From: Trichobilharzia szidati
Taxonomy: Eukaryota > Platyhelminthes > Trematoda > Strigeidida > Schistosomatidae
Length of the DNA: 64,000 bases
Assembly: GCA_944472155.2 (NCBI GenBank)
Contig: OX235279.1
Location: 120,768,110-120,832,109 of the forward strand
Reading direction: 5' to 3'
This document shows, one piece after another, positions 46,230 through 59,560 of this stretch. The notes under the pieces were generated by a model, which was given only the letters and a program-made list of their open reading frames with translations, did not search any database and was not told the DNA's origin. Positions within the stretch are counted from its first letter, which is position 1; each line of letters opens with the position of its first letter. Both the position numbers and the translations under genes were made by a program.

Positions 46230-48000
46230 CTCCCTCCCAATGAAATGTTGTATGAGGAACCCTTCTGAAGCTTCTCGCAGTTCATAACCTATTTCTAGCC
46301 AGCCTCAACTTCCATAACAGCCATCTCCGTGGTGCTACCTGGCGTCATACATCTTCCACTTAAGTCTGGGCTCAAATAAATTACACTGTTATCAGCTACC
46401 CGTTGCGTGGGTGCACACAGGACTGCCGCTACTTCTGGAGTACTTGTTTGGATTCTGATAATGGCATATGGTGAGCTACGTTCATCTTGCTATTAGGTGG
46501 TTGTCAAAAACAAGCTGGCATAGGTAAACTGACAACACCTGCTTAGTATCAAACTCACGTAGAACCAACATTGGTTAATATCCAGAATATTATGGACAAA
46601 AATCTGCTGCGTTTACAATACAACATCTGTGACTTGAAAGTGTTTAGCTCAAAATCACCAGGTTTTCGCTTGCATATGGTAACTTCGAACCACCTGTCCT
46701 ATCATTTCAGTGGATAGTGAGCATAATCACCTGCGTAAAGCTCTTTGAATACGATCAAACAATGCTTACATAATGACTACGAAGCCTGCAGATCAGAACA
46801 TGCTAAAGACATGAAATCAACAGCTGCATTTGGCAATAGTCGGAGGTTGTTTCAGCTCATCCAATCTACTGACAGCAACAACCATTGGGTCAGCAAGACA
46901 TATGGAACGCTAAGAAGAATACTTTGAGAAGCAGTTTGGCTGGTCAACAATACCAACATCACCACCAATTACAGTGTTCCATTCATGGTTACTGAGAGCC
47001 CTCCGAACCAAAGCAAATCCGAAAAGAATTTCAAATACTGAAGCACTGTAAAGCACCCGATCCAGATAAATTGCCCACGACTCTTCTTAAAGCTAATCAC
47101 GAAATTATTCTGATCGTCTTGGAAGGCATGGGAAAGTGAGAATGTTCCATCAACGTGGACTGAAGCTACTATCATGTGCATCTTTAAAGAAGGCCTTTCT
47201 ATTTCACGTTGCAATCAAGGGTGTTAGTCTGTTACCAGTTCCGACAAAAATATCACCTGGTATGCTGCCCCATAAGCTGTATAATACTTGTGGCAAATCT
47301 ATTCGCGAAGAGCCGGCTAGATCTTGTTCAGGTTACAGATGCATTGATCACGTCTTCATCCTACATTAGCTGCTAGAACATAATCACTCGTATCTCAGAC
47401 CAGAGTCATTGAATTTCTTGATATTAAGGTTGGCTTCGATTTCTTGGAGAGAATTGCTTTCTGAAATTGTCTGGTCGACAGATGTGTTTCTAAGAAGCTT
47501 ACAACATCCTGAAGACCTTACAAAGCACCTCTGGTAGAGAGTGAAGGCATACAACCAGCCTATCCTCACCATATCTCTTTAACTTCGCCATCGATGAAAC
47601 TCTGCAGACAGCTCTGAGGGATGTGCGTGGTGGTGTAGATCTGCTACCTGGAGAAAGACTTTTCCATCTCAAACTTGCAGACGGTTATAGTCTTACTGTG
47701 CTGCAACTTAGAGGATATCAAAATCGCACTTAATCAGTTGGCAGTCAGTGAACCGTTACAAGTAATATATGAGTTTGTGTATGTAGGTAGTTGTGTGACA
47801 ACGCCAACCTAGGCCATCTTTAGCAGGGTTGAGACATTCGAGTGGCTGTCAAAGTTGGAATTTGCAATGTTTACATAAGCGAAGTAGTGCTTTACGACTG
47901 TGAAATTTGGTCTACCCTAGCTGAAGATGAGCAGCTACTCACTTTCTGCTGAAAATGTACAACTACTTGCACTTTGTGACATCATCATATAAGTAACCTT
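46230..48000 (+). mobile_element. Degenerate RTE copy, copy-C type
   Basis: On the + strand the remnants follow copy C in order. Endonuclease end: about 46300-46380, STNF and LPGVIHLPLK in place of SATWRPPS. Linker: 46745-46925, MKSTAAFGNSRRLFQLIQSTDS. RT fingers: about 47035-47090, LKHCKAPDPDKLPTTL. Palm and thumb debris: 47560-47800, [31 protein letters not shown]. Many stops and shifts show it is old. Confidence 0.65.
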
Positions 48001-48389
48001 GAGGTCCAGCGCCATGTATTTGAGCGCAGTGAAGAACGTCTCTCTGTAAGTGTTGTCATCTTGGAACACTGCCTTCAGTGGCTTAAATATGCGTTACGAA
48101 TGTAGTTAGAATGACTTTCATACTGTCCAGTAGCTGCTAGACCCGTACTCAGCAGAAAGGTTAAGTTGGTTAGCCTATTAGGTGTTGCAATGGGACGGAG
48201 TATAGTTTTGTTGGGTTAGCGTTCGTTGACACGTCCGCTGAATTTTCGTGAAAAATATGCTGACTTGCCTTCTGTATGACGACCCAATTTATTCCACCCT
48301 TATTATTATTTGTATCGAATCCGTGTGGTGCATGTCTTAGTGCCCATATTTTACTTAGCTGCTGTATACAAAATGCATACATATGCTCT

Positions 48390-48835
48390 GATCCAGTCCT
48401 GCCTCACTCGACGGTGTCCATTAAAAGTTTATGTCCTTCTCGACACTTTCCTCCTCTCCTTCCTCCAGTGCTCTTAAGTTTGTACTCATCTTCGATCTTC
48501 TCTGTCTATCTCTGCAATGTACCGTTTTCTCCTTCACAGTCCTTCTCTCCCCCTTCCAACATTATCTTGCCTCTTCCTTTCGCCTGATATGTCCGTACGG
48601 CCGCCCTTACATATCTTTTTCAGAGAGTTCCAGTGTGCGTCCATCAAGGTTCCCTCAGTGATGTTGCCTAATGTCTCCGCTTTTTCCCTGATAGATACCG
48701 CGAACAGTGTCCTTTTTGGCTTTGTCTTTCAGTTTGTAAGTGTTAAATATAAATTCGACTCTATTTCAGATTTCTTTGAAGACATCCGGAAGGACCTCGA
48801 AGTAGTTATTGGTGTGTGCCTAAATCAACTTTGAT
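48390..48835 (-). mobile_element. RTE linker fragment
   Basis: Matches in order the segment at about 53600-53940 (blocks GTTCCCTCAGTGATG and TTTGTCTTTCAGTTT). Its + strand open frames are antisense by-products. Confidence 0.5.
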
Positions 48836-49059
48836 AGAAATCGGTTAATATCAGCTTAAACAGACCGGTACCTCCCAAAAGAGACTTAAGGCAGTTTGAG
48901 AAAATTAAACCATTGCGCTGAGGTAAAGTATTGATTACAATTCGATTAGACAAACTGAGAAACCGACGTCGTAAAAGCAATATAAGTGGTTATTTGTTAG
49001 CTCAACTTTCCGATTCACACAATATTTGTTTGTAATGGACTATTGTATGGTAAAACTGA

Positions 49060-49220
49060 ATTGTTATCACAGTCTACAAACAGTTTGTCTTGATATGATT
49101 ATGAGCAATAAATTGTGCTGGAAACGTCATCAGTAAATATTACTGTATAACACTGTGACAATTTATCAAAATAAATTTTACCCATAATGGAATTATTCTC
49201 TACCAAAGTGCACAAGTTCT
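49060..49220 (-). mobile_element. Penelope-type terminal sequence, solo
   Basis: 49137-49220 is an inverted match to the Penelope arm (TATAACACTGTGA, TTATCAAAATAAA, TCTACCA). 49089-49132 carries a small hairpin AGCA/TGCT followed by GGAAAC and GTCATCAG, also found beside the solo copy at 58970. Confidence 0.55.
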
Positions 49221-50580
49221 GTTTGTATAGCACTTTGTTTTCTGTCTTCAATTTCGTGGGCTCAGAGGGGTAATGAAATGATTAGTAATAAATATCTGGA
49301 GTCTGGTCGAGTTGCCCGTTGCATTGAAGCATTGAACACACGAATCAGCATTATTATTATTAGTGTAATCAGTGGAGATCACGTGCTTCTCCTATCGATC
49401 CTGTCTCTAATTTGCTGTGTCGTCAATTTTTGAGGTTGAAACGAATCACCTGATCATTGGTATGTCCATCCACCAAAACCCTCGTCTTTTTATCCTGAAC
49501 CCAATTCTACATTTAAGAAATCAGTGTGGGACTGAAATTTTGCCACTGAGTAGAATAGGTGCTGAAATACAAAGCAGATGATTAGCAGTACAACATCATT
49601 TCATAGATTTATTGCTAGGGTTGTGATATTGTATGTTTACAATTGATTACAAGCCTTTGCTATTTCCGTTGAGCTGTTAGGGAAATCACCGTCCTAATTA
49701 TTTCATGACTGAAAATTATTCTGAACATTGAAAAGGGAGGTTATTTTTTCTGTCCTAGTAAATAACACTCTTGCTGCATATCTGCTTACGTATTACAAGT
49801 CTCAGAATGACACGAGTAATAGCACAATTGTCGTGGATCTAACAGGTGCACGACTTTTCTCAAATAGGAGCGATGCGGAAAATTGATAAGGTTGTGATAC
49901 TAGTTATCTGGAGCAGTTGGGGACGGGTGAAAAAATCTTTCGTATATCCGCCTGATAATCCGAACTAATTGTCATAAATTGTATTTTAAAATCTTATGGA
50001 TATGATCGCCTTGCGGTTTACTATTAACAATAAATCTTACTTAGGTAGCAGCAAGATATCCTCTTCATAGCTTAATTTATGCTGAGCTTGGGATAATTAT
50101 ACATCATGGCTGCGTTGTACAACCGAATTGCTATCTGCACTCAAATAAGATACAATCAACCAAAGTAACTTAGGACAATAAAATCGCGTTTGTGGTAGTC
50201 GTAAATAGAGCCATTTCCTATTATTCGAACTAGACTTGATACTTCTGATTGACTGAACTTCTTCGAAAATAGTTGTAATGGACTGCGAGAAGCCAGTTAC
50301 TTGTAGGCGCAGTTAAAGTGGCTCGTTCTCTGATAAATATTCTGCCAGGCGGATTGAACATCTGTTATTGATGTGCAGTAAGGTGGGTAAGATCGCAATG
50401 TAGCGCAGTAGTTTTGGACTTATAACCCACTGAAGGAGAACCTTATCTGCAGAATGGTAAGTGGGAAATCACTCTGAAGATAATTCCTAGAAGTGCTTAT
50501 GAATTATTTTGTATGATTAATAGATATTTTCTGATTATGTGCCCAGTGGAAAGGAATGTAGGTAGGTGTTATTATACTAT
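49221..50580. other. Gene-free stretch
   Basis: AT-rich intergenic sequence with no recognisable gene or repeat family. Confidence 0.4.
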
Positions 50581-51655
50581 TTATCATTATTCCTTTTGGT
50601 TCTGAGTGGGAAATAGGACTGCAACAGCACATCTTCACTTTGTGTTTTTCTCTGCAGTCCTCTGTAGCTGGCCTTACTACTGTGCATAGGCTCTCATCTC
50701 CTCCTCATACGATCTCCTACATGTCATACAGGCATACAAGCGTTGCTACAATCCCCTTGCAAACTTGTTTCGCAATGATTGCTGCAGATTTAAAGAATAT
50801 CGTATAAAAGAAGACACTGCTATGCTTTGTGGAGCATTGAGACTTCCGGATTACAAAGGACCCTCACTACAGGAGAAGATTAGCCATTGCTCAGGCACTC
50901 GTGATGCAATCAGTGCCACTGATAAGACAATACGTATGCTCGATGCGTCACTGTCAGGAAGCGAATGTCTTTCTTCACAGGGTAAGATCAACTAAGGCTC
51001 GGACACCTATGTTGTCACTTACGTTTCCGATAAGCTCTTAAGCACCCGAAGCGAGACAGTGCTAGGAGGCTCTAACTCTACTTTACCTAGTACTGCCCAA
51101 AAGGAAAGGAGGAGTAACCATCGGAAATTCACAGTACCACTCGCCTATGAACACAGATTTAACCTCACCCACAGCGGAAGTGGATAGTAGGAAGCCAGAA
51201 TTAAAGTCAGACGATTAAATGAGAGCCAGTGTATGGCATAATATAGTGTTTCGCAAAAAGCAAGATATAGCCAATACAAAAAAGCATACTGTGCATAAAG
51301 GATGGAAAGACATCATCGTCCCAAAGCAAGAAAGCCATTCCAAGCAAATCTGATCTCTCTGACAGGTCGTTCATCCTTCACAAAGTGCAAAAATCTATGG
51401 TTTCAGACCTCAAGGACAGGTTTGAACACAGCCAGAATCTAGTCAATCCAATCTCACAAGCTAATCCCAACAACAGTAACTGGTGTAACCATTCACAGCT
51501 CATACAGAATAATCCAAAAGGCTGATTCTAAATCCTATCAGTTGGTGCGCCTTCTCAAAGTTGTATTGAACTCAGAAACTGGGAGCAATACTCAAACTCT
51601 TAAAGGATCAGGCCTCGATTATTATTATCATTATTATCATTAATTGTTAAAACTA
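50580..51655. other. RTE 3' end then unrecognised stretch
   Basis: 50610-50760 resembles the RTE 3' untranslated region on the - strand. 50765-51640 has a 76-codon + strand frame and further coding-like patches in shifting frames (for example SQNLVNPISQANPNNSN near 51430). It could be an old retroelement ORF1, but I recognise no domain. Confidence 0.35.
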
Positions 51656-51659
51656 TTCC

Positions 51660-54600
51660 CTTGAGTTCCGAGCAGGTATATATGGCTTCAACAACACATC
51701 TCCGCTTTGTTTTATTTTCTGCTGTCCTCTTCTACTGGGTCCACGATTGCCGATTATCTGTCATCCCCCGATGGCACGACGTCTTCCATGTCACCTTTGC
51801 ACCAACAACACACCCCCATTCAGGTTCCACTCAAGAGAGGGTCCGTATTGCGCACAATGTCATTCGACAGTCTCCTCCATCTCCTTTTCCGCCTATATAT
51901 ATATATTGAACGATAGGCTTGCATCGGTCTACGCGGAATGAATACTATAGAAGTTGTGGGTATTAGATCTTGCGTTAGTATACTCCGCACCATCTGCGAG
52001 CGTCAATACCGTGAGCCTCTAAATGCTGTTGGTTGGCCATTCAATCTTCAGTACGCAGCCAGTGGAGGCAGCTGTTCATAATAGTCTGCGACGGCGTGTT
52101 GGAAATCCTTTTCGTGACACGTCAAGTTTGTGACCCATATAGAAGAGCTGACTGATTTCATATTTGTGTTGAAAACCCGAATATTGTTGTTTATGGAGGC
52201 TGAATGTACAAGATCTCCAAACTGGTTTCGGATTGATGATGGTGTGTCTTGCCCTTCCGATTCTGCCTGCCTCTGACATCTTCATCTGTTCCGACTCCTT
52301 GTGGTTGAAACAATACTTCCTAGATAAGAGGAGGCAGGAAGTAACCTCTGTTAAATCTCTCCCTCTGATGGTGATTGGTGCTGGTTGTTGCGGTTCGTCG
52401 GTTTTCTTCATCACCTCCGTCTTCCCTGCGTTCACTGAGAGTCCTGTCTTTTCTGGCTGCTTCTTCAGCCAGTGTGTTGCTTTTCGCCTTTCGGTCTTCC
52501 AGTTTGTGTGACATTAAGCACAAATCATCCACGCGCGAAGTCCACATCTTCCAGAGTCTTCTTATCGATGGTCCAGTGTATTCCTCCCTTCTTACTCCCT
52601 GTGCACAGTCTGACGCATAATCCAGTCCACCGCAATTAAGAGTATCATCATGGGTGATAATAGGCAACCTTTCTTGTCTCACTCCTGTATCCATTTCGAA
52701 CGCCTCGCTGATTTTTCCGTTGTGGATCACCTGACACGTGGCATTGTCACATAGCCAGCTGTTAAGCGATATTGATGAAGACTTGGGCACTAAACGCCGT
52801 AGTGTTGAAGTAGTTCCCAAATTACGTCTCCGTCAACGCTGTCTAGTGAAGACTGTTCGAAGTCAATGAAGTTGAGGTCGAGAGAGGTTTGACTGCCATC
52901 CTAGGCTTTGTTCGGTGATGATGAGTGGATTTGTAATTTGATCGGCACATGATTTACCTTCCCTGAATCCATCTTGTTCCGGTGGGACTGGCGGAGTTCT
53001 GCATGCAGTGCATCTTTTAGTTCCTCCAGAATGAGACGATTTCGTATTTTATTTGGCGTAGACAGGAGCATTATTCCACGCCAGTCCCTGAAGAGGCCTG
53101 AGTTGCCCTTTTAGGTGATTCGACAAGGTAGTGTTTCTTGCAATCGGTAGGCACCTTTGCTTTTTTCCAAACCCTTTGCAATAGTGGCACAAGCACATTG
53201 ACTGCGGACTCTGGGTCCGTTTTCAGTGCTTCAGGAGGGATTTCGTCTGGTTCTGCTGCCTTTCCGACCGGCTTTCAGTAGCTTGATTGTGTCGAAGACT
53301 TCTGTGTTTGAAGGAGGATTGGTGATCACTAGCAGTTCTGTGAGTGCTGTTGATGGTAATTGTGGACGAGTTGCAGGTGGTGTGGTTGGCTTAAGAGTCA
53401 TTTGAAGTGGTCAGCCCGTTGTTGTATTTGTCTCTCCTCCTTGACTATCTTCCACAGGTTTCATCGGAGTCAATCTCTTCTCGGTGAGAGACTTGATTAT
53501 CTGATATGATGTTTTCAGGTCTCTTTTACCTGTGACCTGACCGCTCTGCCTCAGTTGCCAGTGTGTCGTAGGATTATCTTTTGTCTCTCCTAGTACTCTT
53601 CTTCACTTCTTCATTCAGTGCAGTGTACACCGAACTCAGATTCTCCTTCTCCTGTTGTCCATCTTTGCATTGAATCATCTTCTCCTTCACCATCCTACTC
53701 TCCTCTATTCTGTTAGCTTTTTGGTATCCGTTGAGAGCCATTCCTTGTCATGTCTTTTCTTTACTCCTCGAACAGTTGTACACGTCTCCCGAAATAACGC
53801 CTTCATAAAGTTCCAATGTTGTTCCAAGCAGGTTTCCTCAGTGATAACACGTAGTGTTTCGGACTTTCTTTCGATGTGATCTGTAGTGAAGGCATCCCTT
53901 GTGGTTTTGTCTTTCAGTTTCTCAATATTGAACTTGAATTACATTGGACAATTCACAGTTTCTCTGAAGGATTTCAGCTTCCTCTGGAAAGTTTCAAGAT
54001 GTAGATGTTGGTCTGAGCCCACACCTGCTCCCCTTCTCGACTTTGTATCCAGCATACTGCGTCTCTACTTCCTTGAGCAGTTTTGAGGTGAAATCTGTCT
54101 GGTTTGTGGTATGTCGGTCAGGCGAAATTCATGTTGCTTTGTGCAAATCCTTGTGTTCGTACACGCTGCCTCCGATCACCAGATTCTCAATTCCCATTCA
54201 TTTCCTAAAGCGAGAGCCTCTCAACCCATGATGAGTTCTCTTCCACTCCGGCCGACATTCAAATCGCCCATGAGGATTTTGATGTCACCATTTAGGATGC
54301 TGTCCATTACTGTTTGTAGCTGTCTTCCGCTGTTCCGCGTTGTTCTTAGCACTGTGCTGAACAGTGCATGATAATTGTGACCTTCCTTCCTTCCTTTTGA
54401 GTTAAATCTTGTTATCATGATCCTCGGTGATATTGGTTCCCACTGCATTAGGACTTTGGTTGCTACTGGTGACATCATGATAACCGCTCAGTGCCTTAAT
54501 CTGCTCGTGGTTGTCGTTTGTGTGACCATACAGGGGTAGAAAACTGACTCTCCAGTTGACAATTTTGACAGTCCTCATTCATTCCATCTGCTCTCGCAGA

Positions 54601-54995
54601 TACCCAGTACTTGTATGCCATATCTTCGCATTTCGTCGGCTACCTGGGCAGTCTTCCCAGTCTCGTACATTTTACGGACATTCCACGTCCCCATTCTTAT
54701 TCTTGCTGTCATCTGTGGAAGACAAGTTGGCTGGTTGGCTGGCTTGGTGAAGGCTTTCATCGGCCCTCTGTGTCATTTCGCCTCTCCGATTCCAGCGAAG
54801 AATAAGATTGTTATCTGAATTTTTTAATTTTTAATATTCTGTTGTGCGTTGAAGTTTCTGTAGCAGTTTGATAGCCTTTGTGATGTAGGTGTGCTAGACC
54901 CACGCCCAACCCTCCCACTTTACTCGGGCTCAGGACTGGCTAGAAAACTAGCGAACTTGTTAGCTAGGCGAGGTTTCAGACCTCAATATTCGTGG
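51660..54995 (-). mobile_element. RTE copy, long but broken
   Basis: Read on the - strand. The 5' end is at about 54995-54890. The endonuclease is in pieces: 54760-54575, RMGTWNVRKMYETGKTAQ and GICESRW; 54478-54221, KILMGDLNVG. The linker spans about 53950-53400, and decayed RT fingers and palm 53390-52850 (PDEIPPEALK and FDFEQSSLDSVD-like readings). The late RT segment is at 52790-52320 and the 3' untranslated region at 51930-51660. The FADD box carries the same four extra bases as 7470. It is full-span in layout but not coding. Confidence 0.75.
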
Positions 54996-54999
54996 TGAA

Positions 55000-57900
55000 T
55001 TATGCCTTGCAGACTTCGTCAAAAGACAGTCTATGGGCTTAGAGTTAAGCAGACGGTGTCGTTACAGAGAGAAGAACATCAGTAATAAGGCTCTTAGAGT
55101 AGTAAATTTTAGAAGCCTGAAGATTCCAAACCTCTGTGAGGGGAGTGCGGAAGCGCCGAATTGAGTTAACAGTTTGCTACACCAATGTTCGTAGTCTGTT
55201 GAGCAAATGGACTAGGGAGGGTCATATAGTAGACTCTGAAAACTCGGATGGCATTGCCATTGCGGAAGAAAGCCTCACATCCTATGTTAGTGACGATGAA
55301 GTTGAGCTCCCAAACTTCATAGTGAGTAGTGCAGACCGACTTAGCCTCAAAGGGAAACGTGTAGTCATTTAACTTAATCGGTACCTAGCCTCGCTCAGTA
55401 ATGAAGTTCTGGCACAAGAAAGTGGATCATGCGAACTTCTACACTGAAGACTAAAAGTTATACGTCAAGACATCGACTTCATTGCAATGTGTCGCAGTCC
55501 CCATTGCGATTCAGACAAATTTCTAATAGAGAAATCAGGATTGTTCACACCCAAATGTTTCACTCGCATAGTCAGGGACGTTGACTTCCCAAAGTTTCAC
55601 TGGACGAGCCTTACAACTCAATCTTCAGACAACTCCTCTGATCCCAGTGTTAGGAACAACTATTTCACTACCCCTATTATAGCGTGTCACGAAGCCAACA
55701 AGCCGTGACTCACGGTCCTCCTACTCTTCCTTGGACTTAGTTTTATCTCGAGAAGAAATGGACCCCATACAACATCTTCCAACCCTTGGGGAAAGTGACC
55801 ACTCCGTCCTCACTTTCGAGTTCACAGCCACAGCCAATATAAACGCAAACTTCTCAGCGGCCAAACCACAGGACTAGCACATAAATGCAGAATCTCACGG
55901 GGAAGCTGAAAGGAGCCAATTCAAGCAACTTTACGCCCAGATAGCCCAGCCCTTTATTCCTCCGTCTGTTCCAAAGGGCCGAAAACATTGTATCCCACTG
56001 ATGGACCGAGAAATTCGTAGACCAATAAAATGTAAGCATAGATACTAGAACCTGTTTGTCGAACTTTAGACTTATGATTTCAGAAAGTTGTATGCCGTCG
56101 CCAGGATTACAGTTATTGCAGGAATTCGTCAATCAAGGACGAAGTTCTAGACGCATTTACCTCAAGATGCAATGGGACAACTCAAGAAAATGTTTTCGTG
56201 CATCAACCTCAGGAATAAGTTATCCAGCGGGATCCCAAACCTGACTTTCGGTAACGACACACTCGAAGAGGACCAGAAAGAAGCAGAAGTAATAGCAGAC
56301 TACTTCCCCAAATTCTTCACTCAGGACTTGTCACCCCCATAGCATCAAATCTTGCTACGTTAGAACAATGCTGTACACATTTCATAGAGATCGACAGAAA
56401 CTTCGTATTTCTTTCCCCAAAGAAACTGATGACCTTCACCTAAGGCTCACTCAGCCGGCCTACTGACTACTATCTTCAAGCAGTTTCGCCTGAGTGGTGT
56501 TACCCCGCGAATAGAAAGATGCCATTGCAGCCCCCATCTACAAAGAAGTATCCATACACTGCGTTTCAGACCTCCATCAAGATACCGGGAATAGCCATCA
56601 CGGAAGCTATCGTGGTATATCTGGAAAATAAAAGCTTGTTGTTAAGAGCACAACACGACTTCCAGGGAAACCTCTCACGCCTGAAAAACCCTCTTATTGC
56701 AATAGAAAGCTGAAATAAGCTAAAGAACTACAGAAAACCCACAAGCACTGTCTTCATAGACTTCATCAAAACCTTCGGCAAGGTACCTCTCAAAAGACTG
56801 CTCATGAAGTTAGAAACTCTTGAAGTCAAGGGAGGCTTGCTACGCTGGATTAGGGAATTCCTCAAAGATAGCACACAGAGTCAGGATCAACTGAAAATTC
56901 TCCTCCTGGACGGCTATACATAGTGGAATGCCGCAAGACAACGTACTAGTGCTGTTAGTGGGTATGAATCCTCACACCTAACACATCGTGGATCTCATCC
57001 GTTACGATTTCGCTTTGAAACTATCAACTAACAAAGACATGTGTACAATAGAGAGGACTGAGAAACAGCTAACAGAGTCTTTGAAAGAGTTGAAACAACA
57101 AGGCTATATTTCACCTGCCTTTTATGAAACACTAAAAGCTATCGACAAGGTGACACCTAGATTATACGGTTTACCAAAGATTCACAAAAACAGCTTGCCA
57201 CTTAGACTGGTCCTCGATATGTCTAACTCACCACATTAACCAACTACGGAATGGCTTGTCGAACTTTTACAGCCATTGCATAAGAAACTTGTGAAAAAGG
57301 GCGTAAAAGATAGTTTTGAGTTTGTAATAAGAATCAAGGAAATAAATGTGAAGGATAAATACATGATGTTGTGATGGTGTGATACGAACAATGCTTTCCA
57401 ACGGATTATTATTCTCACTTATCCCCACAGTTCAATACTGCATTAGCAACAGAATACCATGCATTTGAACATTCTATTTCATGTCGTTTAATGTAAACCA
57501 AAATCACACGCTCAATGATTGCTTAGAGAATATAAAACTGTATGTGTATAAGTAGCGGTTTGATCACTTGAAAATATACCTTAGATTCCGTGTCTTGTCT
57601 TCTGCTGTTACAATATGACTAAATTTATCTTCCTTGTTCACCAATGTGGCTTTGATGGAAACATTTGATTACACAGGTGGTGAATAGGTCTTCCCTAAAG
57701 GTGTGCAATGAACGGAAACTTGGATTCTGAAGCGAACACAGGACATCAACAACACATCTGCACCAAAATAATCCCTTGATTGGTAAGATTTCGATGTAAA
57801 AAAGTATATATTAGTGTAGAGGCACCAAATGATGAGGAGCTAATTGAGAAGGAATGCATTTCTCGCTCAATCCATTGCCTTTAAAAAATTTTAAACAATG

Positions 57901-58140
57901 ACTACAGACCTGTTGTGTCGTAACATTTTCTTCCCAAACCCCACAGGAGATAGCAGAAGATTTCAAAAGCCAAGAAAGAACTATATCGCTGTGGAGTACT
58001 GCTTCTTATACCGAGTCATACACTCCTGGGACAGACTCCCAAGAGAAGTGGTTTCAGCATCATCAACCAAAGCTTACAACAATTCTAACCTGTTCTTTGA
58101 TAATGCCGTTTTATGGTAAATGAAGATTTTATCTACCCAC
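55000..58140 (+). mobile_element. CR1-like element split by a Penelope-like insertion
   Basis: 55136-55372 encodes the start of a CR1-type endonuclease (CYTNVRSLLSKW, ITESLTSYVSDDE-like). 55480-56960 follows with heavily broken endonuclease, linker and RT debris (FIDFIKTFGKVP near 56750, in place of the FLDFSKAFDxVPH box). The RT C-terminal end reappears at 57898-58119 (SWDRLPREVVSASSTKAYNNSNLFFD). The gap between about 56966 and 57850 is filled by Penelope-like sequence. Confidence 0.7.
56966..57600 (+). mobile_element. Penelope-like RT fragment
   Basis: The + strand frame at 56988-57239 reads LKELKQQGYISPAFYETLK and PRLYGLPKIHKNSLPLRLVL, the conserved N-terminal RT block of Penelope-like elements (LYGLPKxHK followed by RPI/RLV). 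The frame then breaks, with FEFVIRIKEI and other remnants downstream. Confidence 0.75.
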
Positions 58141-58960
58141 TATGTTCTGAAATAACGCTGGTCGCGCTAAAAAAGAGAGCTGGGTGCTGAATTAAGTCTT
58201 TTCGTCCCGAAGTAACACTACTCCGTGCTGTGAGGCCTGGAACAACGCTGATAAGCAGACCCAGTAGGTTCTAATCTACTCCTGAAAATGCCTAGAAAAA
58301 GAACACGGCGCTGAATTAGTGCCAGTCATGCTGAAAACCAGCACTAAGTTCTAGTCTGTGCCATTAAAGAAACCATTTCAGAACAGATTTGGAATTTACT
58401 CACTATAGAATGTTAGAATTATTTCAGAATTAGTGAGATTTAATTCAGCATTATAGTAAGCTTGGGAACTGATTTCTTCAAAATGGATTTGAACAAGCAT
58501 ATAGATTTACTAGAAAAGAATTAACATAACCGTCCGAACTTCTACATACTATCAATAAATCTGAATCTGAAAGGAAAACTACAGTTAAGTCCTTTATACT
58601 GTGGTTGGAAAATATCAAAGTTAACTTACTGGATATTCCCTTTGTAATCTATATTTCGCAGTTTGTTACTTCTGTTTATCTATTGTTGACTTATAAACCA
58701 TACAACTCTCTAACTTGCCCACAGGAGTTCTTTAGTCTCTGTAGCTACTGGATACTTTATTTGAGTATACACCCGCTCTCGCTTTCGTTCAGGTTTCACT
58801 TGAAATCATTTCAATCCGTTTACAATAATGTTCTAACGAAATAAACGAATACTTCCTACAAGTAAGCTTAGCTTGAACCACACGCCACGCTCATTGCTCT
58901 ACGTTCGACGCATTACTAAAAACTTCCACGATATCATCGTCCGTGACTTGCTCTCAGAGC
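58141..58960. other. CR1-like 3' flank and unrecognised stretch
   Basis: Sequence after the CR1-like C-terminus, with AATCTGAATCTGAA near 58557-58570 that may be the element's repeated tail. Beyond it no gene is seen; the + frame at 58605-58844 has no known domain. Confidence 0.35.
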
Positions 58961-58969
58961 TATACGCAA

Positions 58970-59560
58970 CTACCAACCAAAATAAAAGTATAAAACTTGG
59001 ACACTGTGGTAGAGTATAACTCCATTATGGATAAGATTTTATTTTGATAAATCACAGTGTTGTACAGTACTATTAACTGATGACTTTTCGAGCACAAACT
59101 ATTGCTCATAATCATATCAAGTTACTCACACAACCAACCACAATAAACTGAATTTCATTTCTTTAGAGAATTCTCCGATGAATTTAATGAGAAGACAAAC
59201 ACCATAAAACCGTTATTGCTCCTTTGTGACCCAACTCATGAAACTAATTCGGATAGTCTGGTGAAATCACAGTGCATGTTAGACATTACAGCAAACGAAG
59301 TTACCAAGCGAATCATGTCTTCTTAAGACGTTCTAGCGTACAATACAAAGTCTGATGAGATGGAATTGAAAATGCAATAATGTATACACTTAGGTGTGTT
59401 ACTGCAAAATTCATTTGACAAATATCGAAATGTTGATGGGGAGTAATTTACGATAGTGTAGAAGATTAAGAGAGTTCGTGAATCCACTTGAAATTCAGAC
59501 ATCTGTCATATTAAACAATCAATTGATTTAGTTCAACGATTGAAATTAAACAAGGTTATC
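58970..59560 (+). mobile_element. Penelope-type terminal sequence and ORF debris
   Basis: 58980-59070 repeats the Penelope arm (AAACTTGGACACTGTGGTAGAG, then GATAAATCACAGTGTTGTAC). A hairpin GAGCA/TGCTC lies at 59090-59107. 59160-59330 reads as degenerate coding sequence (FREFSDEFNEKTNT and KPLLLLCDPTHETNS) that may be the Penelope ORF. Confidence 0.5.

Noticed and set aside
59078..59107. CTGATGA followed by a hairpin as a + strand hammerhead
   Set aside because: No GAAA follows the hairpin on that strand and no cleavage site is placed; the alternative strand has GAAA but a non-consensus core.
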